From Smittia aterrima (taxonomy: Eukaryota > Arthropoda > Insecta > Diptera > Chironomidae), in contig CP093829.1 in NCBI GenBank assembly GCA_033063855.1, forward strand, positions 24,583,537-24,647,536: DNA of 64,000 nucleotides, written 5' to 3'. Position 1 is the stretch's first letter, and every line of letters begins with the position of its first letter. The position numbers and the translations under genes were made by a program. Below, piece by piece: positions 28,140 through 40,340 of the stretch. Under the pieces are notes generated by a model. That model was given only the letters and a program-made list of their open reading frames with translations. It was not told the DNA's origin and did no database searches.

Positions 28140-28928
28140 TAAACACTCTTAGGTTTTTCAATCAAGGGCTTAATAACGACCAGCCATCCTCCCATTTACA
28201 AGCACAAACAAATTCGAGGGGAGACAATACAATAAATCAATATTCCATTATTCTTTAAGAGTTCTTAGTGAAGAATTTTGGGATCAAAACTTTCGATATT
28301 TCTTCATTTATTTATGTATTGATGCCAAAAGCTTAGTGCCATTGAACTAGAAAAGAGAATTGATGAAGCATTTAAGGAATGAAGGGCTTTTCATTTTGAA
28401 GTACTTGAGGAAAAGGACTTGATCCAGGGATGGCAACATTTCCTGGAATCAATTAAATTCTCCCTTGACAGGTAAAGAGAAATAAAGTCACGTTCACAAA
28501 AGGAAAAGCCCTAGCGATTACTTAACGAAGGTTACCCCTAATCACTAAAGTGCAAGGGGAGAGACAAGAGATCTTATGCAAATTATAAACTTCTCACCAC
28601 TCACTTACATTGTTATTACCTTTGACAGTTGACAAGCGGAATAATTTGACTTCAGATCAAATAATCAAGAATGAAGTTTACTGCAGTGCTAACATCAACG
28701 ACAGATATCTGATAAGCCAATGTAGTCGTAAACACAATCAACCGGAACTAATGGATGTTTATTTAATTTCTCTATGCTCTTTTCCGCTCACCGTCGTCGT
28801 GAAATATTCTAGATGACAGTTATTATTATTGATCACGATATTTCTGCTCGAGTGCAGAAAAAAATAAAATAAAGAGTGAGCAACGATGTGCTGTGGAATT
28901 GCGGTTCATCCTCGCCACAGGGTGAAAG

Positions 28929-29055
28929 AACGCTTTGTGGTTTAATTGAGGAATTGACATGGCTAAGAGGGAGGGAGACCGTAGCTCACCAAACACATCC
29001 TGCTGCTTTACTTTATCAATAAAATTGATTTAGTGGAATTGTCGGGCGACAATCC
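28929..29055. promoter_or_regulatory. Possible regulatory island with RUNX-like site and inverted repeat
   Basis: Contains TGTGGTTT (28936-28943), the Runt/RUNX core, and a 7-bp inverted repeat ATTGTCG/CGACAAT with a 2-bp spacer (29038-29053). Both could be chance. The segment is also less AT-rich than the neighbourhood. Confidence 0.15.
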
Positions 29056-32000
29056 GTAATAAATTTCACATCAAAGTCTCTGAGAGTAATTTATCAAAAA
29101 GAAGAGGAAAGCGAGAAGGCAATGCGACGAGGGAGCAGAGACGGGACGCTGGCATCATAAAGTGGTCGGCAAACAATTATCGGTGAATGATTTACTGCAG
29201 CAGCGAACAATGGCAAAGTGAAATGTCTTGAACTATTTTGTCTTTTATCATCATTATCGTTATCACTTTAATCATTTGTTTCCACATTACTGACAGCGCT
29301 ACACTTGATCTATGCATATCTGAATGGCATACCGACCTCACCCAAGTGTCAATAAATATTAGAACAGAGAAAAGGCGAATGTAATTTGTCGTCGAGTGGA
29401 AACTATTTCCGTCCTAATTGAAAGCTTCTTCTTGTGTCTCTGCTCGTTCAGTTTTTTTCTGCAAATTTATCACAGAAAATTATTCATAAGCCTCAACATT
29501 TTGCAATAATATTTTCACAAATAAAGATAAAAGCTTGACCACTCGATGTGTGTTTAACGCGACTGAATATTTTATTATGTTCCCTAAAGCCTGCTGCATT
29601 CGAATATTTTACTTTTATGTTTTATGAGCGACGAGCTCAACGGGCGCACTTAATTTTCTTAAAAAAGGTTTTTCCAGCCTTTTGTTACCCTTCAATAAAA
29701 ATTTTTCATATTATTGATAGCTTACCATGTTATTGATGGCTCACCTCTCGATTCAGCTAAACGGGTGACTATAACGTTTATTTAAGAGAGAGCGATGCTA
29801 GCTAACATTAAATTTCCTTATCGCTTCTTCAAAAACAGAGGAAAGAGATTAACAACCTTCTCCCCGTCCCATCAACGGTGCTCAAAGTTGATGCATCGAG
29901 AAGCCATTTATTTAATTGAAAAATTCCCCTCATCCAGCGGATCTCATTTAAAATTCATAAATTCCATTCACAAGAAGTGTGTGCATACATATTTTGTTTT
30001 TTATTATTAAGCTGTTTCAATATTATCGCCCATGATGATGGAGAGGTGGAAACAACATCGTTCAAGCGCAATATCACTGAAGCGTAAGTACCCAACACCA
30101 GTTTCATAAGCTTTCACTTACACAGCAACAAAAGCTTTTGTATCATCAAGAGCGTTGCTAATACAAACAATAAACAATGGTTTTACAGTAATGGATGAAA
30201 TTTATGGCTGAAAAAAAATCCCAGGAAAATTTACCGGTTAAAGTTTATTGAAGCTTCTGTGTCATCTAAAAAAATATACATTTCTCGCTAGAGAATTATC
30301 TAATCTCGAAGCTTTTTTACAGAAGAGCAATATTGCTATCGACTCCTCTTCGTTCATTCCACAGAACAACTCAACACATAAATATTTATCTTGATTACTT
30401 ATTTTCCAGCTGGCTTTGCTGAAAAGCTATCGACTCTTTACTCGTTAGATAATCAAACATATTTGAAATGTTCGATTAATCAGGGAATTTATTTTTATTT
30501 GTTCGATGGAGCTGTCATTAAAAAGAATCTCAACTAACTCGAATCGCGAATGTTTGAGAAATAATCCTTAAACTTTATTAGGGATGAAAAAAAGTTGTTG
30601 CCGCTTATCCGATCTCGACTCTTTTTTTTCTCGAGCAGACTGAAATGTGATACACGCCGTTCGTCGGGGAGAACGCAAAAAAGTTCACCAACACAGTCAG
30701 TGCTGGAAACCGCAAAAAAGCATAAATTATGCATTGCATTTCTCGCGCTGTAACAAATGCCGCAAAATGTTTAGTTTTTGCGATCGGTTTTTGTTCGAAT
30801 TTAATTTCTGCTGTTAACAGCAAAGTATAATTAAATTATTGCAACTTTTTTGTGGCTTCGTTGTTGATGAGAAGACGGAGAAGCTGATTAATACTTTTTG
30901 CTCGTCACGTTTCTCACACTTTAAGGTGAAGTGACTTTAAATTTTGAGAACAAGGATGTTGTTCAAATGTTAATTGTCAATCTCAATTTTTGTAAAATCA
31001 AATCGCGACTTCTAACGTTGATGTATCACTCAAACCGGTAGATGCACATTTTAATCATCATTTATCATGATTTTTGTCTCAATATTGGTTCACGACTCGA
31101 AATTCTCAGGCTACAGTAGTAAACTTGATAAATGGCGAAACGGATCATTCGGAACGTCTCAAATGATTAATGGAGAAGATCATGAGAGAAGCTGCTTTGC
31201 TGAAGAGAAAATTACGTCATAAAAAAATTTTCAGATGTGAAAAGGACGCTCTGGACAATAAATAAAAAGCAAAAAGGAACATTTTCAATATTCATGAGCG
31301 ACATTTTTCAGACTTTCTCTAACGTATGTGAAGTTTTTTTTTTCGTCCGTCAAAGTCGAGATAGTAAATCAAAAGAGCATGAAACTTTCATTTATTTCCA
31401 CCTAATTCCTCTTATTTATTTATTAATATTTCAAATAAAAAAAAGGAAAAAAATTGCGAGCCTCGGCAGCGAGAAAATAAATTGAAAAAAAAAATCATGA
31501 ATAATTTATCGGAAAACGATTGGAACTCTCGCGTGCATTGAAATCGCGCGTAAAGAACGTCAAGAACATTTCTTTGTGATCGTCAATAAGTCAAGCTAAC
31601 AGTGTTATGTAATATTAAGGTGATAAGAAACCTTGTTCACCAATAAAGTGAAAGCTTATGAATGATTTTGACTTTTTTTTCTACTCAACCATCGATTGAA
31701 ACTCACACCGGAAAAAAAAACATTCAGGATGGGATAAAAATGTTTTTGGAATCGTTTTTCATTTTGCTTTAATCTTTTTTTTTTCACTTAAATATTTCAT
31801 TTTAGCGCCATTCATCATACTGGTTCCGAAGGGTTGAAATAAATTTGATAGATTGTTTATTTTGCTGAAAAAAAAAAGTAAAAAATTATAAATCTCGCCT
31901 GAAGAAAAATTGTTTCTAACGATTTTTTTTTATCAAACTAAATTCGTCAGATTGAATTTTAACCTTGCAAAGCTTGTTAACGCTTCTACATTTTTCCCCA

Positions 32001-35000
32001 TTGTAAGTCGGAAGCGCCATTTGAGGGAATCGCGATGGTATACATCATCGCATTTCGGAAGATTGGGAAGTTGTGTGCACAAATTGACTTTTTTCAATTA
32101 TTTATACTCTCGCGTTGTAGGCGTCGCACACACGCTTTCGTATGTGACAAAAAAGATGTTGAGCAAGCACAGCGAGAGCTGGAAAAAAAAGTATTTGTTT
32201 GCTTTTCGAATAACCCGTCGATGGAACGAAATCGCTCACAGAGCCCATCAATATTGTATTACGAAACAGTTCGCTTTTAACAAGAGCAAAATTTTTATTC
32301 TCGCACCTTTGGTAATATTTTTTATGTCGCAAACGATCTCTTGAGAGAGCCTTCTGCATGAATCACGCTACGAGTTGTAGTAGCAATGTTATGATGCAAA
32401 GCTCATCGACAATTTGTAAATAAAATCTGACTTATCTTAATGCTTTCAGCTCAGGCAGGTTGTAAATTTGCCAGGATATAAATTTGTGAACGCTGCTGAG
32501 AGATTTTTTTTTTGCTGCCATCTCGTCTTTCTTATACGATGGGAAGTGGGATTTTTATTAAATCAGCAGAAAATGTTATTTGATCGTTTTCGACTACTTC
32601 AGAGGTAGAAGATTATGTTTACTGCTCTCAGGTGTAGCAAAAATATAATGCGCTTGTTTGCTATTGAATTACGGCGGGTGAATTATGAAAGTTGCATTAT
32701 ATTCGGAAGCTGGGGAAAGTTATTAAAATGAGGAATTTATCATAAAATTGTGAGTTCATGCATTACCGGAATTACTGTTGAGGGAACGGTAATTTATTAA
32801 CTGCCTTAGCGACAGCGTCTGCTTGAATAAAAAAATTTGCAAAATGATTTTTTTTTGCTGAAGGAAAATTGAAATAAATTTTTCCTAAACTCAGAAAATT
32901 AAATGCTCCGATGATCATCTCATGTCAAAACTCGAATTAATAAAACAAAAATAGCAAATCTATTCTCATAGGCAGATAAAGCCGAAAAAGGAATCCTTAG
33001 CGCTTTAAATTATAAAAGCCATGACATTTATCACAAGTCGTCGCTGCGGCAATATTTTGTGACAAAGTTAAGAACAGCACATAAATATTTTCTCGTTAAC
33101 GATAAAGTAAGAATAGATTTGAAAAATTGTGGGGATTTATTTTGTGATGATTAAGGTTTCTGAGTATAATACGTTTGTGTGGTTTTGAAGATGATTGTGG
33201 AAATATAAATGTTTGGAGTAAGAGAAAATCTTTAATATCTTATGAGACGACGTGTGAAGAGCTGTCTTCCTGACTGCTCTCTCTCTCACTCTCTCTTTTG
33301 GTTTACCAGATGTTCTTTTGAGATATCATGGAATCGTTTTAAATATCATTTCGTTACTTAAACTTAAAATCTTCAAATATCATTTGATTCTCATGTGGAT
33401 CGAAGGGAAGCTCTCGAAAGAATTCTCAGCAGGCATTTATAATTAATTTCCTTACTTGAAAAGCCCTTCACAAAACAAAACCTCATTTCCAGAAAAGAAA
33501 GAAAAAAGTTTATATTAAGTGTGTGCCAAAAAGTTTTACAAAGATATTAACAAGTTATCCCCACGGAGAACTCTTTGGAGTTATATTACTCATAGAGCCG
33601 CCACCTGCTGCCAGGCTTTGTCTCGTCAAAACAAACATAACGTGATTGTTTTAGTTCATATTTTTGCACGAATCGAAAATGAGTCGTATTGTTCTTGTTC
33701 ATAACAATTTTCACTTTTTCCTCGCTGCTCTGTGTGATGAGGCTTTTGTGCATAAAAATATTAAAAAACGTGTGAAAACAAACCGTCGCATAAAAAATGT
33801 TTAAATATTCATAAAAGCAAATTACTTTCGCCAGAGCTGATCGCTTCGAGCGAGAGAGTGGGACAACACCTGCCAGCGACACCTCTAACGAACAGAAATT
33901 TACAATCGCGGGATTGATAAAAAAAAATCAGTTTCCTAAACAACTAAAATTATTCTAAACGAGCGCGATCAAAAATCATAAAAATAAAATCCGAACTTCC
34001 TCGCTGGGGAAATAAATTAACGCTCCATGGCGAAACTAGATAATTGTGTTGCATTTAATTTATCATTACCGTCATGTACGCAGTGTAATGTGTTTGCAAC
34101 TGTTTTTATAAGCGACCCCCTTGCTCTGGGGAAAAAGGGCGAAGGAAATTATCATGTTTGCGGCGAGAATTTCCAAAATGTTTCGACATTAATTTGTATG
34201 TGCTTCAAAAAAGCAGAAGCTTGCGAGGTGTAAGTGACAAAAATCATTTAATCTACAAATGAATTAACAACTGCAATAACAAAGATATCATAAAATGTTG
34301 TTGTTCATTCGTTCACGGTTTATTTCGCAAGGAACACGCAGTCACCAGAATGAGGTCGTAATGGAAACAGATAGGGAACGCTGGAAATTAAGCTTAAATG
34401 AGAAACATTGCCTGTGTTTAACCTGCTCTTCGTGTTGTCACATTTTAGTCTGAAAATGTGGGTGGGGCTGGAGCCTGACCGAAAATTTTCGCCAACAAAA
34501 ATAATAAATTCATATTTGATTGCCTTCAAAAAACTTTTTCCGCACATTAAAATGCATTTAATTGAAGCAATTGTTAGCTGTAAAATCGAAATAGATTTCA
34601 TCGACACCACAAAGCGTTGGTTTCGTTTAATGAATTGGGGAAGAGCGACATGGATATGCACAGGTAATTGCTATCAACAATTGTGTTGAGTTACAGCTGA
34701 GCTTGAAGCAAATTTTTTTTGTTTAGAAAAAGTCAAAATTTTAATTGAAAAACAAATCAGAGATTTCAATTCCAAGTGTTCATGAATATTTCAAATCTCA
34801 ATTCAATCCGGAACTACATCTGGACTACATTTCCATCCATCTTGGAAATTAAACCTTTGTGTCATTCAATTGAACCCTTCATTCAATATTAACGACATTA
34901 AACTGACCACGTAATGAATGAAATAAAAATAAAATAGGCAAAGTTCCAGGAGCCATTTGGCCAAATCTCAATGTACTCGTTTGAAAGGTGGAAATTGTCT

Positions 35001-35294
35001 GACGAAGGTAAAAATCGTTGTTGATGAGATTATATGTGTTATAAGCAGTTGCAGTAGAAAGTCCAGACGGGAGAATTAGATTTGACGGGCAAGTGCTGAA
35101 AGGATACGAGCAAATGGAGACGAGAGAATGAAAAGCTTTTAAGTAAATAAAATTATGCTTTCATTTGATTCAGTGAATTCCGAATGGTGACTGCTTTATT
35201 TAACGAGCTATCTCATTCCATCGTTTGGTCTCATCTCTGATGGCAGCGAGAAAAAGATTCTCGCTCTTTAATAACGTTCATGTGCTGCTGCTGC

Positions 35295-35317
35295 TTCATT
35301 GCTGCCATAGCAATGAA
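35295..35317. repeat. Short perfect hairpin (9-bp arms)
   Basis: TTCATTGCT and AGCAATGAA form perfect 9-bp arms around a 5-nt loop, directly beside a short CTG run. It is too short for a microRNA precursor as it stands. Listed because the arms are exact. Confidence 0.6.
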
Positions 35318-36239
35318 CTCACATTGCATAAAAATTTATGAACAAAGTCCATTTGAGAGAGAGAGACCGATTTCGGCAGTAATACGAAAAGAAAGTAGTT
35401 CCATTTGTCCCTTCGTCCTCCTTCGAACCACCCTCAACTAGAAAATTTTCATTGAAAGTCGTTATTTGATGACCTTGTTAAAACGCAACAATGCTGCATT
35501 GTATTAGAGCTGAATGGCAGTGACACGCACCGGAGAGAACTTTCAAAGTCTCCCCTCATGCCGGTAATTTATCAAATTATTTCTGGCTATCCTGAAAACC
35601 GTTTCATAGCTTAGCAGCAATAAAATTGCAGTTCATTTATTTATGAAGCTCCCGCCTGCTTCTCTCTTGCTTCGTCTGCATATCAGAGTATCGTCCTGAC
35701 CAAAAATTTTCATAAATGTAGAATTTTTTTATGCCAAGAGATAGGGAAATTTCTGAGCATCCCTCTCGAGCTTTAAGCCCGAGGGAGGGAGTCGAGAGCA
35801 AGAAGAATTGCATTGAAGTCTGCATGATGATGTAGGAAATTTTATAATAATAAAACTATGTTTCGTTTATGTCTCGGGCTAGCTGAGAGAGTATGGAAAG
35901 CAATTCTTCGTTTCCCATTAACATTGTCCGTCAGTTTGGCTTTGGTTCAAGGTTCTTTGCAATCGGAAAAAGTGACACAAAAATCACATTTTGCTGTTGA
36001 ATTGAGTCGAGTACAGAAGTCGAGTGCGGTTTGCTTCGATGCCTTTTCCCTCATTTGATTTGAAGCAGTCATAAATCTTTAATTGAAATGGAAGCAAATT
36101 TGTTTCGTGCTTGCTGCATACGTAAATTGGCATTCCGGAAAAATCGAAACTACGTAAAATTCTTATCGTGTATCGACCATATTTTTAAACTTCACGTTAT
36201 GTGACTCTCATGGTGACCAGGTAACAAACAAATTTATGC

Positions 36240-36449
36240 ATGACGGAAGAGAGCTCCGACTCCTCTCGTGTGAAAGATCGTGAGATAAAAGTTTATGCAT
36301 TACGAGAGAGCTTTGCAGAAATGTGTCATCGAATTTTTGACAAAGCGACGGGACAAGTAATCTATTTCTCAGCGAAAACCTTTTTGCAATTGACTGGTAC
36401 ACGTTTGACCGAATTCGTATCGAACACGGAAAAGGCTCAGGTTATGTGA
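36240..36449 (+). CDS. Marginal candidate small ORF, 69 residues
   Basis: An ATG-initiated frame (MTEESSDSSRVKDREI...) has a balanced charged composition and is richer in GC than surrounding DNA, unlike the Phe/Leu/Lys-rich chance frames nearby. There is no known family, signal peptide or recognisable upstream element. The opposite strand is also partly open (36208-36402), which weakens the case. Confidence 0.12.
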   Translation: MTEESSDSSRVKDREIKVYALRESFAEMCHRIFDKATGQVIYFSAKTFLQLTGTRLTEFVSNTEKAQVM

Positions 36450-39400
36450 AAGCTATTCATAATATCAGCGCGTCCTTCCTCATTCATATTGCACATGGAT
36501 CGAAGCGAGAAATATTTTTAACATCGCTTCCAACAGTGTGTCATTAAAAATGAAAGAAAGGAAAAATTGCAAACGTGAAACTCTGTACGTGAAGTTTTCC
36601 CTTTGAAGTTTGAGATTTTTAATTACCGAGCAATCAAATTACAATTTCCGAAAGCTATGATATTGCTCATTTTGCGCTCCGGCTCCAAACTATGTAACTA
36701 TGAAGCTCAATCTCTGATACGAGGCTTCATCCACACGAGAAAAGCTTTTGGATTATGTTGCAAGAGCTTTGCTTGCTCCAACGAACGAGTAAAATGAATT
36801 TTTGCTTACACATTCGAAGCATTTTCAATTAAAATTCAAAAGCTTGAAAAAGTTGATCTCAAACTTTTTTTTGCCGACCCTGTTGCAATAAAATTGTGGG
36901 AAAAGATATTTCTCGCTCGCTCGTAATTGAAACATAAAACATACCTTGTCTAAGTATTTTTAATGGCTCGCAAAAGAGTTTTACTTGTTACCTGGACTTT
37001 CCCCGTCGTGACATCGACTTTTTTACTGCACCTCAGAGTAATCGGGTTTAAAACTAAAGGAAGTAAAGTTCTCTTTTAAAAGTCGATAAAATATTGTTGA
37101 AAAGTTGATTTTAAGAGAGTACGAGTTTGCTAGTCAAGCTGAAACTTTTCTGCTTTATATTTTCCATCATTGAATTTCATTTGATAACAGATCTCATTTC
37201 TTTCGAATAAAACAACCAACAATCAACCGCCGCAAAAAAGTTGTGATTGAAACAAAAATTGTAATAAAAACTCTCGACAAAGAAATTCAATTCGAAAAAT
37301 TCCTTCGCCTTTTCTGTTCATTTTTATTTTTTGCTTGTTGAACAGCTCGAGCTTTCGCAGAAGGAAATCTAAATTCTAATAAAACAAACAAGCAAACATG
37401 TTTCGAGTGATATTTTGCAAATATATGTTGAGAGCATCATAATGGTTCGAAAATCCTTTTATCTACTAGAAAAATCAAAATAAACAAAATAAACGAAACT
37501 CAGTTCGGCAACGAGACCAAGAGAGCTTTGTTTGCTTCAGGATAAATTCTCATTTTGCTCAGATTGTCAATTAAGTGGAAACCAAATGTTTCAATTTAAT
37601 AAAAACTTTTAATAAAATTAAGCGAACAAATGACGACCATTCTTTATTGATCTCGACGGTTAATTCATTTTCATTAAACTTTTATTGGAATTTTACTTTC
37701 TCTGGCAAATCAGTTGCGAAATTAAATACAAATTGAATAATTTATTATAAATTGAAAAATTATTTTTTTAAAACTTGTTACGAGGGAGCGAAGTTGCTAA
37801 GAAACTATAAGAGCTCTTAGCGAATATCGAATGAACATTACTTTCGATAAACTTCAGGTTTCAAGACGCAAGCTTGCCTCAGGTGTAACTATAACTGAAA
37901 TCTATATCCTCACATTATCAACTTGAGTTTAAAATTTCGATAATTGAATCAACTTTTGTCGAACTCATGTGAACTAGAAAATGTTGACGTTAAGATTAAA
38001 TCTAATTGGTAAGTTCTCTTGAAGATAAGTTTTAAATTGCAAATTAATTTAAACGACGCAAAATAACAAATTCGTAATTTAAAACTGCAAATCGCGTAAA
38101 TCGCTTTCTTTTCAATCAGAAGCCCGCAAGAGATATTTTATCGAAACTATTCTGATTAAATTTGCGTTTGATGAACTGTTAAATTGAGCTCCATCAACAT
38201 GATTGCTTGTTGCCTTGGGGAGAGATGTGTATAGAATGTTAAACAACCAATCTCTCTCCTCGTTCTCTAATACTGAAGCTTACAGAGATAATCAAAGTTT
38301 GAAATGCATTCACGGTGAGCATGAGAATGCTTTCTTGTAAAAGATAGAAAGTGTTTTAAAGCAACCAACCTCTGATAAACATCAAAAGCAACCAAAGCGA
38401 TACGATTTGCTGATAAAGCGATGAACTAAAGCGACTTCAATAGATGTTGCACAAAAGGACTTTTGCAAATATATTTAAAATTATAACGAGGTCACTTTCT
38501 TTGTAAAATGTTCCTAACATAAATGAGAACAACCCTTTGAGCTCACACTGAAGTTCTCCAAAGCTCAAGCTCCCAACACAGCCTCGCATTATTTAAAATC
38601 ATGTATGTTTCAAGCGAAATTCATTTCAACTGAGAATTTTAAATAATTCAATGAAACGGTAAGCGAGAAACAAAGCTTCGCTCTCGAGGAACTTTTCATT
38701 TTCATAAATTGTTTAACAATCACAAAAACGACTTCCTATTGTTTGAAGTTTAAATATTTTCATGGAGAATTTCATGACATCGGAAAGGAATGGAATCCAA
38801 AACATGTTGGAATTAATTCTGATCTCATGTGATGACACTCGAACATTTCAACTCGCTTTCGAACAGAACACATTCCGAGTGCCAAAAATTTCATTTTGCT
38901 TAGAACAATAGAGTGAAAATTATGACGCTTGCGACCCGGGGCCAGGCGACAAAAAAGCATAATTGCACTTTCATAAATTTTCTGAACACATTAGAGTGGA
39001 GAGGCAACCGAGAAACGTCGTGAGTTATAACTCTTCTTGAGCTTCAATTGTTGCTACAGCAAGACACATTGTTATTTCTTTTTGGCTTTGAAATTCGATT
39101 GACACTTCTGCTGATCTTCTTAAAAATCATTGCACAAGAATATTTGGGAGATCCCGTAGAGAAAGGAAGTGCTGTGATGGTGAAAACATCAAGCGCAGAC
39201 GTTAAAGTGGAACGTGTGCAGACATTTACTTGCAAATAATTCATGTATCATGACATTTTTATATTGAAATTTATAGCAACGACCTGAAGCCCTAGCATCT
39301 GAGCTCATGAGATCAAGAAAATGTGATTGCAAGAACTATTTACGAGCTGAAAGAAATTTCCTTATTGCTAATTGAAACTATCAAGTCGAACTCATTAAAA

Positions 39401-40248
39401 GAATAAATATTTTTCTTTAAAATAGTTTTCAAAAGTGAAAAAACTTTCCAGATTTTAATAAAAAGGTTGAAATATTAAAACTACAAATTTAAGTTGAATT
39501 AAATTCATTTTTATTCTCTCATACCTTTTAACAACAAATATTTAATTGAGAATTTTTTTCGCGTCGAATAAATTGATTTAATAAATATTGGAAATTGATT
39601 TTCCAACTAAGAATTTCATTTTAAAGCATGAACGGAATATCAAAATATTTCTCGATGTGTAAACGGAATTGAATAAATATGTTAATAAAAAAAACCATTT
39701 TTAATTCATTCACGAAAAATTCTTTTTAATGTTGGAATGCACAAAACGTTAGATTCAGTTCAGATTTATCATTTAGAATGACGAACATCGAAACAAGTCT
39801 CTGAGAAAATATTTTCAATTCTTCCTTCCTAGCTAAGTTTCAATTTACACGAAAGCTCTCCCTCATCTTCCATTACGAACCATTGCTTTTTCAATAACGA
39901 CATTAATTCTTAATGCTTGTAGTGAAAAACTTTAGCATAAACGCTAAAGGTTAAGAAAACTATCTATGTAAGTCTGCTCGATTAATGGCATTAAGTGAGA
40001 CTTCAACCGAATGAATAGATTTGGTTTTATATGAAGCAACTTTAAGATGCAATTAAAATACAATTTAGTTCACTCAGCCTCGTTTTCTTCTTCTACTGAC
40101 GAAAAATGGAAAAACATATTTAAAATTATTTATAAACTTTCGGAAACATCAACTTTGATTATTTGCAAGCCCAATCACAAATTTATCTCTTCTTAGAACA
40201 TTGACTGTAGATGGATTGCGTGCAGAAAAATATTGAACTGCCGAAGTA

Positions 40249-40254
40249 TTTATT
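40249..40254 (-). terminator. Likely BLTP3 polyadenylation signal
   Basis: AATAAA on the minus strand (TTTATT on plus) lies about 87 nt past the inferred BLTP3 stop, a normal distance for a short insect 3' UTR. Confidence 0.55.
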
Positions 40255-40340
40255 AAGCCTATTTGCTATAATCCGAAGCACGAAATAAGGAATTATTTTC
40301 ACGAGGTGTCTTCGCCACAACACTGCATGCAGTCTATGTA

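Larger units (their letters stand above)
3566..40340. other. Gene-poor tract of about 36.8 kb, no supported gene
   Basis: Between the ENTR1 start and the BLTP3 stop I found no exon chain with recognisable protein content on either strand. Open frames reach about 140 codons at most (for example 6141-6566 and 31910-32344, both plus strand), which is unsurprising in this much AT-rich DNA, and most lack an ATG start. The tract is AT-rich with many A/T runs and GA/CT-rich stretches. I saw no long terminal repeats, transposase-like or reverse-transcriptase-like reading frames, tRNA B-boxes or rRNA. It could be a regulatory domain, a very long 5' UTR intron, or a source of non-coding RNAs. Slightly GC-richer islands inside it are listed separately. 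Confidence 0.6.

Noticed and set aside
31910..32344. 144-codon plus-strand frame
   Set aside because: No ATG start, low-complexity composition, overlapping frames open in two other readings, no known motif.
34027..34233. Cys-containing 68-codon plus-strand ATG frame, considered as a small secreted peptide
   Set aside because: There is no signal peptide at the start, cysteine spacing matches no family I know, and the length is within chance.
3566..40340. tRNA genes, microRNA hairpins and transposons in the gene-poor tract
   Set aside because: By eye I found no B-box-like GGTTCGAATCC, no mature microRNA I know, no terminal inverted repeats with a transposase frame and no reverse transcriptase motifs. 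A computed search (tRNAscan, RepeatMasker, miRNA mapping) would be needed to exclude them.
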